A stretch of DNA of 5,726 bases. It comes from an uncultured bacterium. GTDB taxonomy: Bacteria > Armatimonadota > UBA5829 > DSUL01. Within the stretch, counting starts at the first letter, position 1; each line of letters begins with the position of its first letter. Positions 1 to 5,726 of the stretch are shown piece by piece. Below the pieces are notes generated by a model. The model did no database searches. It had not been told where the DNA came from and saw nothing but the letters and a program-made list of their open reading frames with translations. The stretch spans positions 1-5,726 of the forward strand of contig CALCJH010000335.1 of NCBI GenBank assembly GCA_937967775.1. Reading direction: 5' to 3'. The position numbers were made by a program, and so were the translations under genes.

Positions 1-1
1 G

Positions 2-295
2 GATCTGGCCGAGTATCTGGTCCGTAAGCAGGTGCCCTTCCGGGAAGCGCATGAGGTGGTGGGCAATCTGGTGCGCCAGTGCCTGGACCAGGGGCGGCGG
101 CTGGATTCGCTTTCCCCGGAAGAGCTTGCGCAGGCTCATCCCGCGCTGGGAGCAGATGCCACGGAGGCGCTGAAAACCACCGTCAGCCTGCATTCCAGAA
201 ACCACACAGGGGGATGCGCACCCGCTGCCGTGCGCCGGCAACTGGAGCAGGCGCGCGAGGCGTTCCAGAAGCGCCAGGATTCTCAGGCGGACTAG
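2..295 (+). CDS. argH: Argininosuccinate lyase, C-terminal fragment (5' end outside window)
   Basis: ArgH splits argininosuccinate into arginine and fumarate, the last step of cytoplasmic arginine biosynthesis. Only the last 97 residues are present; the reading frame is open from base 2, so the gene begins upstream of the window. The fragment opens with DLAEYLVRKQVPFREAHEVVG, which matches the strongly conserved ArgH segment (A/S)TDLADYLVRKGxPFREAH. Near fragment residues 64-74 it has SRNHTGGCAPAAV, equivalent to the family's SR..GGTAP..V close to the C-terminus. The gene ends normally at TAG 293-295, so the C-terminus is complete. The active-site loop and catalytic residues lie upstream and cannot be judged. 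The stop is shared within CTAG with the convergent phosphatase gene, leaving no intergenic terminator. A GTG within the fragment at 32 is internal and not a start. Confidence 0.95.
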   Translation, partial: DLAEYLVRKQVPFREAHEVVGNLVRQCLDQGRRLDSLSPEELAQAHPALGADATEALKTTVSLHSRNHTGGCAPAAVRRQLEQAREAFQKRQDSQAD

Positions 296-2571
296 CGCGG
301 CCGTGCCCGGATGATGACGATAGAGGTGTCGTCCGTCATCCGGTTTTCGGTGTAGCGCATCCTCGCTGTGACGATTCCGTCCAGCAGTTCTTGCGCCGTG
401 CGGTCGCGGTTGTTTCTCAGGAACTCCCGGACGCGCTCGATCCCGAATGGCTTCCGCCGGTAGCGGCCCTCCGTGAGGCCGTCCGTATATAACACCAGCG
501 TGTCACCCGGCACGAAGCGCCGCTCTTTGAGCTCGAACTGCGCGTTCTCCTGAACACCGAGCAAAAGGCCATTCGCCCGAAGGAGTTCGGTCCGTCCGGT
601 CTCGCCGCGTAGCAGCACGGGAGGCTCGTGACCCGCCAGCGCATACGACAACACGCCCCGTGAGAGGTCGAACACCCCGTAAAAGACGCTGATGAACATC
701 TCCGCGTCGGCCTCTGCGCACAACATCTGATTGAGGCGATGAAGCACCTCGGCCGGACAGAGGGACTCCCTGGCATAAGCCCGCAGGGCGTGCTTGCCCA
801 CCACCGTGTAGGCAGCCGCCCGGACACTGGAGCCGGAGACATCCGCCATCACCACGCCGAGCCGGTCACGGTCCAGGGGAATGAAGTCGTAGTAGTCGCC
901 CCCGACTTCGTGCTCCGGGATCAAACGGTGGGCGATCTCCAGTCCCTCGAACCGGACGGGACCGGTGCTCAGCATGGACTCCTGCATCACCGACGCAATG
1001 GCCCGCTGGCGGTTGTACGTGCGGGCGTTCTGGATGGCCACCCCGGCCAGGCTTCCGAACTGCTCCAGCAGCTCATCCGAATCGGGGTCGGGCGGCTGAT
1101 CGGGACGCGGCTCGATAACGGCCACCGCCACTCTGTGTCCCCGGTGGCGGAAGGGCACCGCATACCACTCTCCGGCCTCCAGGCTCTGCACCAGTGCCCG
1201 CCCGGGGTCCTGATGGAGCTCACGTCCCCTGACCAGCCGGTTCAGCCTGGCCCCGGCAAGCGCCAGCTCTCCGGCTAGCAGGCGGCGGGCCTCGGAGGCA
1301 GCCGGATCCCCGCCGCTGCGGGCGGCGAAGCGCACACGGTCATTGATGGGGTCATAGTAGAACAGCCACGCGGAGGCCGCCCGCACCAGATTCCGGGCCT
1401 GCACGGCGATCTGCTCCGACACCACACCCAGATCCAGCATGGACGTGACCGTCTTACCGACCTCGATCAACGTGGAAAGCTGCAGCGAGCGGCGCTTCAT
1501 CTCCTGATGCAGACGCATCCGCTCTATGGCGATGGCCAGCTGATTGGCCACGGTCTCCAGAAGCTGAGACTGGCGCTCCGTGAAATGCGGCTGCCCGACG
1601 ATGCGCGCCAGGTTCAGCACCCCGATCAGCCGGTCCCGCGTGCGCAGGGGAATACTGAGGGCGGAGGAGATCTCCCGCCGGGGATGCAGCGCCTGGAAGC
1701 GCATATCATCCTCCACGCTGTGGAGCAGGAGGGGCTTCTGGTGCTGTGCCACCCACCCGGCGATACCCTCCCCGATCGCCTGACTCATCGTCTTCACCAG
1801 ATTCTGCGGCAGCCCCCGCGCCGCCGCGATGGTAAGCCGCCGTGTCCGGGGATCGAAGAGCATCAGCGACCCGATGCCCGCCTCCACTCCTCGCATACTG
1901 ATGCGCAGGGCGGACTCCGCGAGCTCGGTCAGAGTCGTGGAGCTGATAATGGCGTCGCTCAACTCGTTGAAGAAGCGGAGATCCCCCAGCCTCTGCTCCG
2001 TCGCCTCCACCTCCGCCTCGCCGTCCCGCGGCACAATAACCCATCCCGGCCCGCGAGCCATCAGCCCTTCCGCCACGGCTTTCGCAATCTCCCAGAGCAG
2101 CTCCATGTCCCCGATGGTGAACGTCCGGGGCTGCACGGTGAGAGCCAGGAGAGCACCCGCCGGATTGTCGCCGATGAGGATGGGAGCGCAAAGCGAAGAG
2201 CTATACCCTGCGCTGCAGAGGGATCCCAGAGCGTCACGCGTATCCGTGGCAAGATCCGGCACGCACAGAAGCTCGCTGGACTCCATAGCCGCGCGCGCCA
2301 GCCCCTCGCCAAGGCACAACCCGGACACGGGAGGGTTGGGGGGAGTATGGCTGGCGGCCACGGTGGCCAGTTTCTGGCCGTTCAGCTCACGCAGGACGAT
2401 CTCCGCCGCGTCCACGTGGAGCAGGGTCTCAACAAAATCCAGAGCTGTCCGGAATCCCTCTTCAGGGTCCTCTGCGGCAAGGGCCCGCGCGAGGCTAGAC
2501 GTCTCCAGAATCAGGCGCCGCGGCTCCTGTCCGCCGGATGCGTCGTCGGGAATGAGGATATCATTGTCCAA
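292..2571 (-). CDS. Triple-GAF sensor SpoIIE/RsbU-type (PP2C-like) serine/threonine phosphatase
   Basis: A 759-residue soluble regulator with no signal peptide or membrane segment. Three GAF-type sensor modules are visible at about 21-170, 201-352 and 365-517 (the third divergent), separated by charged helical linkers at about 183-200 and 350-368. A SpoIIE/RsbU PP2C-like phosphatase domain follows at about 541-757. Metal-binding acidic motifs are present: VGGDYYD (D559, D562), ADVSG (D577), YTDGLTE (D697) and DDTSIVII (D747/D748), along with the family's AGHEPPVLL segment. By family knowledge such enzymes dephosphorylate anti-sigma-factor antagonists or similar STAS proteins; no such partner, kinase or sigma factor is in the window. 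The usual GHG/GKG after ADVS reads GSS here (580-582). TTG is chosen as start because GGAGGA lies 7 nt upstream and no in-frame ATG or GTG is nearby. The gene is probably monocistronic from its own promoter. Family call is firm; the ligand and target are unknown. Confidence 0.93.
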   Translation of the reverse strand: MDNDILIPDDASGGQEPRRLILETSSLARALAAEDPEEGFRTALDFVETLLHVDAAEIVLRELNGQKLATVAASHTPPNPPVSGLCLGEGLARAAMESSELLCVPDLATDTRDALGSLCSAGYSSSLCAPILIGDNPAGALLALTVQPRTFTIGDMELLWEIAKAVAEGLMARGPGWVIVPRDGEAEVEATEQRLGDLRFFNELSDAIISSTTLTELAESALRISMRGVEAGIGSLMLFDPRTRRLTIAAARGLPQNLVKTMSQAIGEGIAGWVAQHQKPLLLHSVEDDMRFQALHPRREISSALSIPLRTRDRLIGVLNLARIVGQPHFTERQSQLLETVANQLAIAIERMRLHQEMKRRSLQLSTLIEVGKTVTSMLDLGVVSEQIAVQARNLVRAASAWLFYYDPINDRVRFAARSGGDPAASEARRLLAGELALAGARLNRLVRGRELHQDPGRALVQSLEAGEWYAVPFRHRGHRVAVAVIEPRPDQPPDPDSDELLEQFGSLAGVAIQNARTYNRQRAIASVMQESMLSTGPVRFEGLEIAHRLIPEHEVGGDYYDFIPLDRDRLGVVMADVSGSSVRAAAYTVVGKHALRAYARESLCPAEVLHRLNQMLCAEADAEMFISVFYGVFDLSRGVLSYALAGHEPPVLLRGETGRTELLRANGLLLGVQENAQFELKERRFVPGDTLVLYTDGLTEGRYRRKPFGIERVREFLRNNRDRTAQELLDGIVTARMRYTENRMTDDTSIVIIRARPR

Positions 2572-2578
2572 AGCTGAG

Positions 2579-2584
2579 TCCTCC
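2579..2584 (-). promoter_or_regulatory. Ribosome binding site that fixes the TTG start of the GAF phosphatase
   Basis: On the minus strand this reads GGAGGA, followed by a 7-nt spacer (CTCAGCT) and TTG at 2571. Good complementarity and spacing support TTG as the true start. Confidence 0.8.
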
Positions 2585-2640
2585 GGTCTGCAAGAAGGAC
2601 CGCATCGCCACCGCGCCCCGTGCCGTTGTCAAGAAGCCGG

Positions 2641-2655
2641 CCCGCAGCATGCGGG
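2641..2655 (-). other. Short perfect inverted repeat at the predicted 5' end of the phosphatase mRNA
   Basis: The 15 bases form 6-bp arms CCCGCA/TGCGGG around a 3-nt loop. They lie just downstream of the predicted -10 box, so the stem would sit at or within a few nucleotides of the 5' end of the transcript. A 5' stem-loop can protect mRNA from decay, but that role is inferred. No T-run follows on the minus strand, so it is a poor terminator for the upstream DUF1611 gene. Confidence 0.45.
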
Positions 2656-2660
2656 TCTTT

Positions 2661-2689
2661 ACTATAACTCTCCGGCCCGGAGAATTCAA
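2661..2689 (-). promoter_or_regulatory. Sigma70-type promoter for the GAF phosphatase gene
   Basis: On the minus strand, -35 TTGAAT (2689-2684, four of six consensus bases) and -10 TATAGT (2666-2661, five of six) are separated by exactly 17 bp. The predicted start point is near 2654, giving a 5' leader of roughly 80 nt before the TTG at 2571. This AT-rich pair of boxes stands out from the GC-rich surroundings. Neither box has been tested; the call rests on consensus match, spacing and position. Confidence 0.7.
2666..2686. promoter_or_regulatory. Palindromic operator candidate inside the promoter spacer
   Basis: The core TCTCCGG-C-CCGGAGA (2669-2683, plus strand) is a perfect 15-bp dyad with 7-bp arms around one base. 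It continues outward to AA/TT at the ends with one mismatched pair, giving 21 bp. It fills nearly all of the 17-bp spacer between the -35 and -10 boxes, a classical place for a repressor to block RNA polymerase. The regulator is unknown and not encoded nearby. Confidence 0.55.
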
Positions 2690-2731
2690 GTATTTCTAAC
2701 AGGTTTCGCGCAGGATTTTTGCCAGAACCTT

Positions 2732-3811
2732 TCAGCCCGCTGCCGAAATGACCGCGTCCAGGAGCTTATCCGGACCGTTCCGGATGCAGTCATCTGCGGG
2801 CAGCCCCGTGAGCTCTTCGGCCTCCCGGATGGCGCGCTCCGCTTCCGCGGCCGCCAAATCATACGTGTTCAGCGCGATCGCCGTCACCTTCGTGGGAAAC
2901 AGAGGCGCGCAAACTGTCTCGTGATAGGCCACCACCTCGTTCAAAGGAGGGATGGCAATACCGTAGCCCCGGATTTCCGGACGGGACACCTGGTGACAGA
3001 GAATCATCTGCTTGGGGGATGTGCCGTGGATGAGCCCCATCGTCACCCCGGAATAACCCGGATGATAGAGGGACCCCTGCCCCTCCACAAACACCCAGTC
3101 CGCATCCCGGCATGCCTCCAGAACAATGCGCTCCGCAGCCCCGGCAATGAAATCTGCCACACAGGCATCCACGGAGATGCCCCGGCCCCAGATCAAGATG
3201 CCGGTCTGACCGGTCGCCACGAAATCCGCCGCCATTCCCCGCCGTTTCGCCCCCAACGTCAACTCCAGCGAGACGGACATCTTCCCGACGCAGCAGTCGG
3301 TCCCCACGGTCAGAACGGTCTGCTCCGGAACCGAACGGCAAAGCCCTTCTGCGACAGGCAGACCCTCCGGCGGCCGGCGCACATCGGCGATGACGCAGCC
3401 GTGCCGCTCCGCCACGAAGGCGATCTCCGGATCATCCTGAAGGAACGCGTGGAGCCCCGAGATGACGTCCAGGCCACACTCCAGGGCATTGACGATGACC
3501 TGCCGCCACTCCGCGGGCAACAGACCTCCCCGCGGCGCGATTCCTATCGCCAGCGTCTGGGGTTCGTAGACGAGCGCCTCCTGCAGAGAGGCAACGATGG
3601 GGATGCCCTCTCCCACCCCGATGACATCCTTCGCCATCTGTCCGGCATGCTGGCTATCTATGACGGCCACGGTGCGGCAGCGGCCGTAGCGGATGATTCC
3701 GACGGCGGTTTTGGCCCCTTCCACGTCGAAGGAACCCTCTGCGAGAATGACCACCCTTTCGAAGTGTACGTCCCTTCCCGAGGACCCTGGCAGGCGTTTC
3801 CTGTCGCTCAA
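2732..3811 (-). CDS. DUF1611 family P-loop protein (DgcN-like)
   Basis: A 359-residue cytoplasmic protein with the two-part DUF1611 layout. An N-terminal Rossmann-like domain spans about 19-155 (RVVILAEGSFDVEGAKTA, then RYGRCRTVAVIDS). A C-terminal P-loop domain spans about 165-355. The nucleotide-binding loop is GTDCCVGKMS (170-179, K177), followed by ATGQTG (199-204) and the family hallmark segment at 242-273 (VEGQGSLYHPGYSG, HGTSPKQMILCH). The best-characterised relative I know is DgcN, reported as a D-glutamate N-acetyltransferase working with an enolase-type racemase; most members are uncharacterised, so that activity is only a hypothesis here. TTG 3811 is the only near start in frame: upstream the frame is closed by TAA at 3881-3883 with no ATG or GTG. 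A weak AAGG lies 7 nt before it. Conservation begins near residue 19. It follows the NlpC/P60 gene and the leader ORF, probably in one operon. Confidence 0.9.
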   Translation of the reverse strand: MSDRKRLPGSSGRDVHFERVVILAEGSFDVEGAKTAVGIIRYGRCRTVAVIDSQHAGQMAKDVIGVGEGIPIVASLQEALVYEPQTLAIGIAPRGGLLPAEWRQVIVNALECGLDVISGLHAFLQDDPEIAFVAERHGCVIADVRRPPEGLPVAEGLCRSVPEQTVLTVGTDCCVGKMSVSLELTLGAKRRGMAADFVATGQTGILIWGRGISVDACVADFIAGAAERIVLEACRDADWVFVEGQGSLYHPGYSGVTMGLIHGTSPKQMILCHQVSRPEIRGYGIAIPPLNEVVAYHETVCAPLFPTKVTAIALNTYDLAAAEAERAIREAEELTGLPADDCIRNGPDKLLDAVISAAG

Positions 3812-3879
3812 TCTATTCCCTTTCCAAGCGCGCAGGCTCCGGTCACCCTGCGGATGCCGGAGCCCTTCGCGGAAAACAT
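3808..3879 (-). CDS. Putative 23-codon leader ORF translationally coupled to the DUF1611 gene
   Basis: An ATG at 3879 opens a 23-residue reading frame that begins MFSAKGSGIRRV and ends GKGID. A good Shine-Dalgarno (AGGAG, 3888-3884) lies 4 nt upstream. The TGA stop at 3810-3808 overlaps the TTG start of the DUF1611 gene in the sequence ATTGA, a typical coupling arrangement. It starts only 15 nt after the NlpC/P60 stop, so it bridges an otherwise untranslated gap. The peptide is basic, has no recognisable domain and no run of a single amino acid as in amino-acid attenuators. It may be a leader peptide that delivers ribosomes to the weak TTG start. A chance ORF cannot be excluded. Confidence 0.4.
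   Translation of the reverse strand: MFSAKGSGIRRVTGACALGKGID
3831..3864 (-). promoter_or_regulatory. Competing inverted repeats in the leader of the DUF1611 gene
   Basis: Two inverted repeats interleave. GGCTCCGG (3835-3842) pairs perfectly with CCGGAGCC (3857-3864) over a 14-nt loop. CGCAGG (3831-3836) pairs with CCTGCG (3847-3852) over a 10-nt loop. They share bases 3835-3836 and are interlocked, so they are at least partly exclusive in RNA. They lie just upstream of the DUF1611 ribosome binding region and inside the putative leader ORF. An attenuator-like switch or a protein-binding dyad is possible. No T-run follows, so it is not an ordinary terminator. Confidence 0.35.
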
Positions 3880-3894
3880 CTTACTCCTCTTCCT

Positions 3895-4731
3895 CTAGCC
3901 CCGGCGGATGCAGACCAGAGAGGACCGGTACTTCGGCGAATTCAGTGGGTCCACCCCCACTCCTCCGCGCGAGGAGCTCGCGTGGATGAACATTCCGTTG
4001 CCAACATAGATGCCGGTGTGATCCACCGGACCGCCCTTGCAGTTGAAGTAGAGCCGGTCGCCGGGCTGAATATCCGTGATATCCACCCACTCGCCGACAA
4101 GAGCCTGCTCCCGGGCGGTACGAGGCAGTTTGCGCCCCATCATCTCCCATACAGTCTTGACAAAGCCAGAGCAGTCCATCCCGGCCCGCGAGGCTCCGCC
4201 CCAGACATAAGGGACTCCACTGAAGGTGTAGGCCAGCCGGACAGCTTCAACGCCGGAGGAATCCGCCGGGACATCCGAGACCACCTTCAGGTCGCTAATG
4301 CGCAGGTCGGAAGCGGGCACCCAGCCGGTGCTACCGTCCGACATCAGCACTCCATACCAGTTTCCGCTGGTGTTGATTACGGCCAGCGGCGTACCTTTGG
4401 ACACACTGAAGAGCAGCGGCCCCTGCGGTGAGCGGGACCTCCGGATGTGCGCGGTATCGGCCTCCACGAAACCGACCTTCCCTATGGCCGCGCCAACCCG
4501 GCCGCTGCGAGAGCTGACACCACGGTAGGGAAGCCTGGCGGTAGAACGGTCTGAAGAAGAAGCCTTAACAGCGGGGGCTTCGGTCTCACCGCTGCCAGGT
4601 GGTCTGAGTTGAAGCTCCAATAGCTGGTCGGAGGAGGCAGCGCCACCTGCCATCAACAGGAGCGCTATTGCGGCCGCCGCAGGCAGGCAGAGACGGCAAA
4701 GAGTCCTGGCTGTCGCGGATTCAGTCATCAC
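3895..4731 (-). CDS. Secreted SH3b-NlpC/P60 murein peptidase
   Basis: A 278-residue exported cysteine peptidase. An N-terminal signal peptide is visible: basic residues R9 and R13, a hydrophobic stretch at about 16-29, and a probable cleavage near 32-34 (GGAASS). It is not a lipoprotein by motif. A variable linker (35-83) leads to one SH3b domain (about 84-145, with WYGVLMSDGSTGWVPASDL). The NlpC/P60 domain covers about 160-278. The catalytic residues are intact: C187 in DCSGF, H238 in VDHTGIYVG and H250 in MFIHAS. Family members such as YkfC cleave the gamma-D-glutamyl to diamino acid bond in wall peptides; the exact substrate here is inferred. The start is GTG 4731 or the adjacent ATG 4728; neither has a clear Shine-Dalgarno. 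It follows rpsI after a stem-loop and probably leads a unit with the DUF1611 gene. Confidence 0.92.
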   Translation of the reverse strand: MMTESATARTLCRLCLPAAAAIALLLMAGGAASSDQLLELQLRPPGSGETEAPAVKASSSDRSTARLPYRGVSSRSGRVGAAIGKVGFVEADTAHIRRSRSPQGPLLFSVSKGTPLAVINTSGNWYGVLMSDGSTGWVPASDLRISDLKVVSDVPADSSGVEAVRLAYTFSGVPYVWGGASRAGMDCSGFVKTVWEMMGRKLPRTAREQALVGEWVDITDIQPGDRLYFNCKGGPVDHTGIYVGNGMFIHASSSRGGVGVDPLNSPKYRSSLVCIRRG

Positions 4732-4753
4732 TCACAAAGGCTGCTATGAAGTA

Positions 4754-4783
4754 TTGCGGGGAGGCGAACGAACCTCCCCGCAA
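4754..4783 (-). terminator. Strong stem-loop, probable terminator of the rplM-rpsI operon
   Basis: Perfect 11-bp arms TTGCGGGGAGG/CCTCCCCGCAA flank an 8-nt loop (TTCGTTCG on the minus strand). It lies about 50 nt downstream of the rpsI stop and just before the NlpC/P60 gene. The tract after it on the minus strand is TACTTCATAG, poor in T, so termination may be partial. It could instead stabilise the rpsI 3' end, or be a 5' leader structure of the NlpC/P60 transcript. Confidence 0.6.
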
Positions 4784-4832
4784 CATCATTATCGGCAGAA
4801 CGGGCAGCCAACTTTCGCCAACCGCCGCGTCC

Positions 4833-5225
4833 TCAGCGCTTGGAGAACTGGAACGCCCGGCGTGCGCGCTTGAGACCATACTTCTTGCGCTCTTTCACGC
4901 GCGGGTCGCGGGTCAGGAACCCCAGCTTCCGCAGGACAGGGCGGTACTCCGCGCTGACCTCCAGCAGAGCCCGCGCGATACCGTGGCGCAGGGCCCCGGC
5001 CTGACCGGCGATTCCGCCGCCCAGGCACCGGGCCGTCACGTTGAACTGCCCCTGTGTGTTGGTGACATCGAAGGGCTGCCGGACGAGAATCTCCAGCGCG
5101 CGGCGCCCGACATACTCGGAGAGATCCCTGCCGTTCACCGTGATGGTTCCATCACCCGGCGTCAGCCATACCTTCGCCGTGGCATTCTTCCGGCGGCCTG
5201 TGGCGTAATATCTGAGTTCCTCCAA
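4833..5225 (-). CDS. rpsI: 30S ribosomal protein S9
   Basis: S9 (uS9) is a small-subunit protein whose basic C-terminal tail reaches the P-site tRNA anticodon region. The 130-residue length equals that of E. coli S9. Visible family features are [14 protein letters not shown] at the N-terminus, the signature [19 protein letters not shown] (69-87), [20 protein letters not shown] (104-123) and the invariant tail FQFSKR. The start is TTG at 5225, fixed by a near-ideal AGGAGGT 6 nt upstream and by the conserved beginning of the protein; no ATG is available. It lies 11 nt downstream of rplM, and its Shine-Dalgarno overlaps the rplM stop, so the two are translationally coupled. L13-S9 is a widely conserved pair. 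Confidence 0.98.
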   Translation of the reverse strand: MEELRYYATGRRKNATAKVWLTPGDGTITVNGRDLSEYVGRRALEILVRQPFDVTNTQGQFNVTARCLGGGIAGQAGALRHGIARALLEVSAEYRPVLRKLGFLTRDPRVKERKKYGLKRARRAFQFSKR

Positions 5226-5231
5226 CCGGAA

Positions 5232-5238
5232 ACCTCCT
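5232..5238 (-). promoter_or_regulatory. Ribosome binding site of rpsI overlapping the rplM stop
   Basis: On the minus strand this reads AGGAGGT, 6 nt before the TTG start of rpsI. Its first two bases are also the last two of the rplM TAG stop (5239-5237). The strength of this site explains how a TTG start can serve a highly expressed ribosomal protein. Confidence 0.88.
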
Positions 5239-5665
5239 AAACGATCTCCACCTTCACCGGCTGCTGAGCCTCGTGCGGGTGCTCAGGCCCAGCATAAACC
5301 TTCAGCTTCCGGAACATCGCCGCTCCCAGTTTATTGTGCGGCAACATGCCCTTCACGACGCGCTCGACGTACTTCTCCGGCTGCTTCTCCAGGAATTCAG
5401 CGCGGGTGCGGCTCTTCAGACCACCGGGGTACTGCGAGTGCCTGTAGACACGCTCCGCACCCTTGCGTCCTGTAAGAGCCACTTTGGCGGCGTTGGTGAT
5501 GATGACAAAGTCTCCGCAGTCCACATGCGGAGAGAAGTCCACCTTGTACTTCCCGCGCAGGTACTTGGCCGCCTCGGCCGCCAGGCGCCCGGCAGGCACC
5601 CCGGCGGCGTCAATCCAGATCCACCGTCGAACCACTTCAGCGGGTTTTGCGCTCTTCGTTATCAT
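5237..5665 (-). CDS. rplM: 50S ribosomal protein L13
   Basis: L13 (uL13) is an early-assembling large-subunit protein. From ATG 5665 it has 142 residues, the same length as E. coli L13. Conserved segments are [16 protein letters not shown] near the start, [14 protein letters not shown] (26-39), [14 protein letters not shown] (46-59), [12 protein letters not shown] (74-85), the signature [11 protein letters not shown] (104-114) and [15 protein letters not shown] (122-136). The frame stays open upstream to a TTG at 5722, which would add 19 residues. I reject that start because the extra residues are Ala/Arg-rich and unconserved, and its only upstream purine run touches the codon. The ATG has a modest AGGA very close to it. 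It is the first gene of the rplM-rpsI unit; its promoter lies beyond the window. Confidence 0.97.
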   Translation of the reverse strand: MITKSAKPAEVVRRWIWIDAAGVPAGRLAAEAAKYLRGKYKVDFSPHVDCGDFVIITNAAKVALTGRKGAERVYRHSQYPGGLKSRTRAEFLEKQPEKYVERVVKGMLPHNKLGAAMFRKLKVYAGPEHPHEAQQPVKVEIV

Positions 5666-5688
5666 AATCCTGTCCGTCCGTCTCGCGC

Positions 5689-5711
5689 GGGCAGCCCTCG
5701 CGGCTCCGCCC
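5689..5711 (-). promoter_or_regulatory. Possible leader hairpin upstream of rplM
   Basis: On the minus strand GGGC-gg-AGCC, a 5-nt loop GCGAG, then GGCT-GCCC can fold as two 4-bp helices with a 2-nt bulge, about 23 nt before the rplM ATG. Ribosomal protein leaders often carry autoregulatory structures, and L13 leader RNAs are known in some bacteria. GC-rich sequence folds easily, so this is only a candidate. Confidence 0.22.
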
Positions 5712-5726
5712 TCAGTATTCAACCTC

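Noticed and set aside
2628..2633. A perfect TTGACA on the minus strand in the phosphatase leader
   Set aside because: No acceptable -10 box lies 16-18 bp downstream; the sequence there is GC-rich (GGCGAT).
2561..2650. A 29-codon minus-strand ORF in the phosphatase leader whose stop lies just inside the phosphatase gene
   Set aside because: It has no Shine-Dalgarno, its ATG falls inside the 5' inverted repeat, and the real gene has its own strong site, so chance is the better explanation.
2697..2731. Possible terminator after the DUF1611 gene (AGGTT...AACCT)
   Set aside because: Only 5 bp of stem with a roughly 20-nt loop and no T-run; too weak to call.
2666..3864. The CTCCGG/CCGGAG half-site shared by the phosphatase operator candidate and the DUF1611 leader repeat, as a common regulator site
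   Set aside because: The spacing differs greatly (1 against 14 bases), and this hexamer recurs many times in the GC-rich coding sequence, so the match carries little weight.
1829..3898. A 689-codon plus-strand open frame, and another of 356 codons at 1507-2577
   Set aside because: Both run antisense to well-supported minus-strand genes, resemble no known family and have the skewed composition expected of shadow frames in GC-rich DNA.
5666..5722. N-terminal extension of L13 from the TTG at 5722
   Set aside because: The 19 extra residues are not like L13 and the ATG at 5665 gives the standard 142-residue protein.

Overview
The window is GC-rich bacterial chromosome carrying five complete or near-complete genes on the minus strand and one partial gene on the plus strand. 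Nothing in it looks mobile: there is no insertion sequence, phage gene, CRISPR array or tRNA. The housekeeping genes (argH, rplM, rpsI) are intact and typical. The lineage cannot be fixed by eye. Free-living, GC-rich groups with many GAF/SpoIIE-type regulators (for example Armatimonadota, Chloroflexota and related phyla) would fit, but this is an impression and not a placement. TTG starts are strikingly common: three of the five minus-strand genes appear to begin with TTG.

Layout from left to right. Bases 2-295 (+) are the C-terminal end of argininosuccinate lyase (argH). It meets a large minus-strand gene tail to tail, with both stop codons inside one CTAG. That gene (292-2571) encodes a soluble triple-GAF, SpoIIE/RsbU-type serine/threonine phosphatase. 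Its 160-bp upstream gap holds a convincing sigma70-type promoter with a 17-bp spacer that is almost filled by a 15-bp perfect palindrome, a good operator candidate. Next come a DUF1611/DgcN-like P-loop protein (2732-3811) and a secreted SH3b-NlpC/P60 peptidase (3895-4731). The 83-bp gap between these two contains an unlisted 23-codon ORF with a good Shine-Dalgarno. Its stop overlaps the TTG start of the DUF1611 gene, and it also carries competing inverted repeats. A strong stem-loop (4754-4783) separates this pair from the ribosomal protein operon rplM-rpsI (5665-4833), which is transcribed toward it.

How the genes may work together. rplM-rpsI is the usual L13-S9 pair, coupled by an 11-nt gap with the rpsI Shine-Dalgarno overlapping the rplM stop. 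The NlpC/P60 enzyme and the DUF1611 protein probably form a unit. NlpC/P60 enzymes of the YkfC type cut murein peptides next to gamma-D-glutamate, and the characterised DUF1611 member DgcN acts on D-glutamate. A D-glutamate or murein-peptide salvage role is therefore a reasonable but untested inference. The phosphatase has its own promoter and probably acts as a signal-integrating regulator in a partner-switching circuit whose other members lie outside the window.
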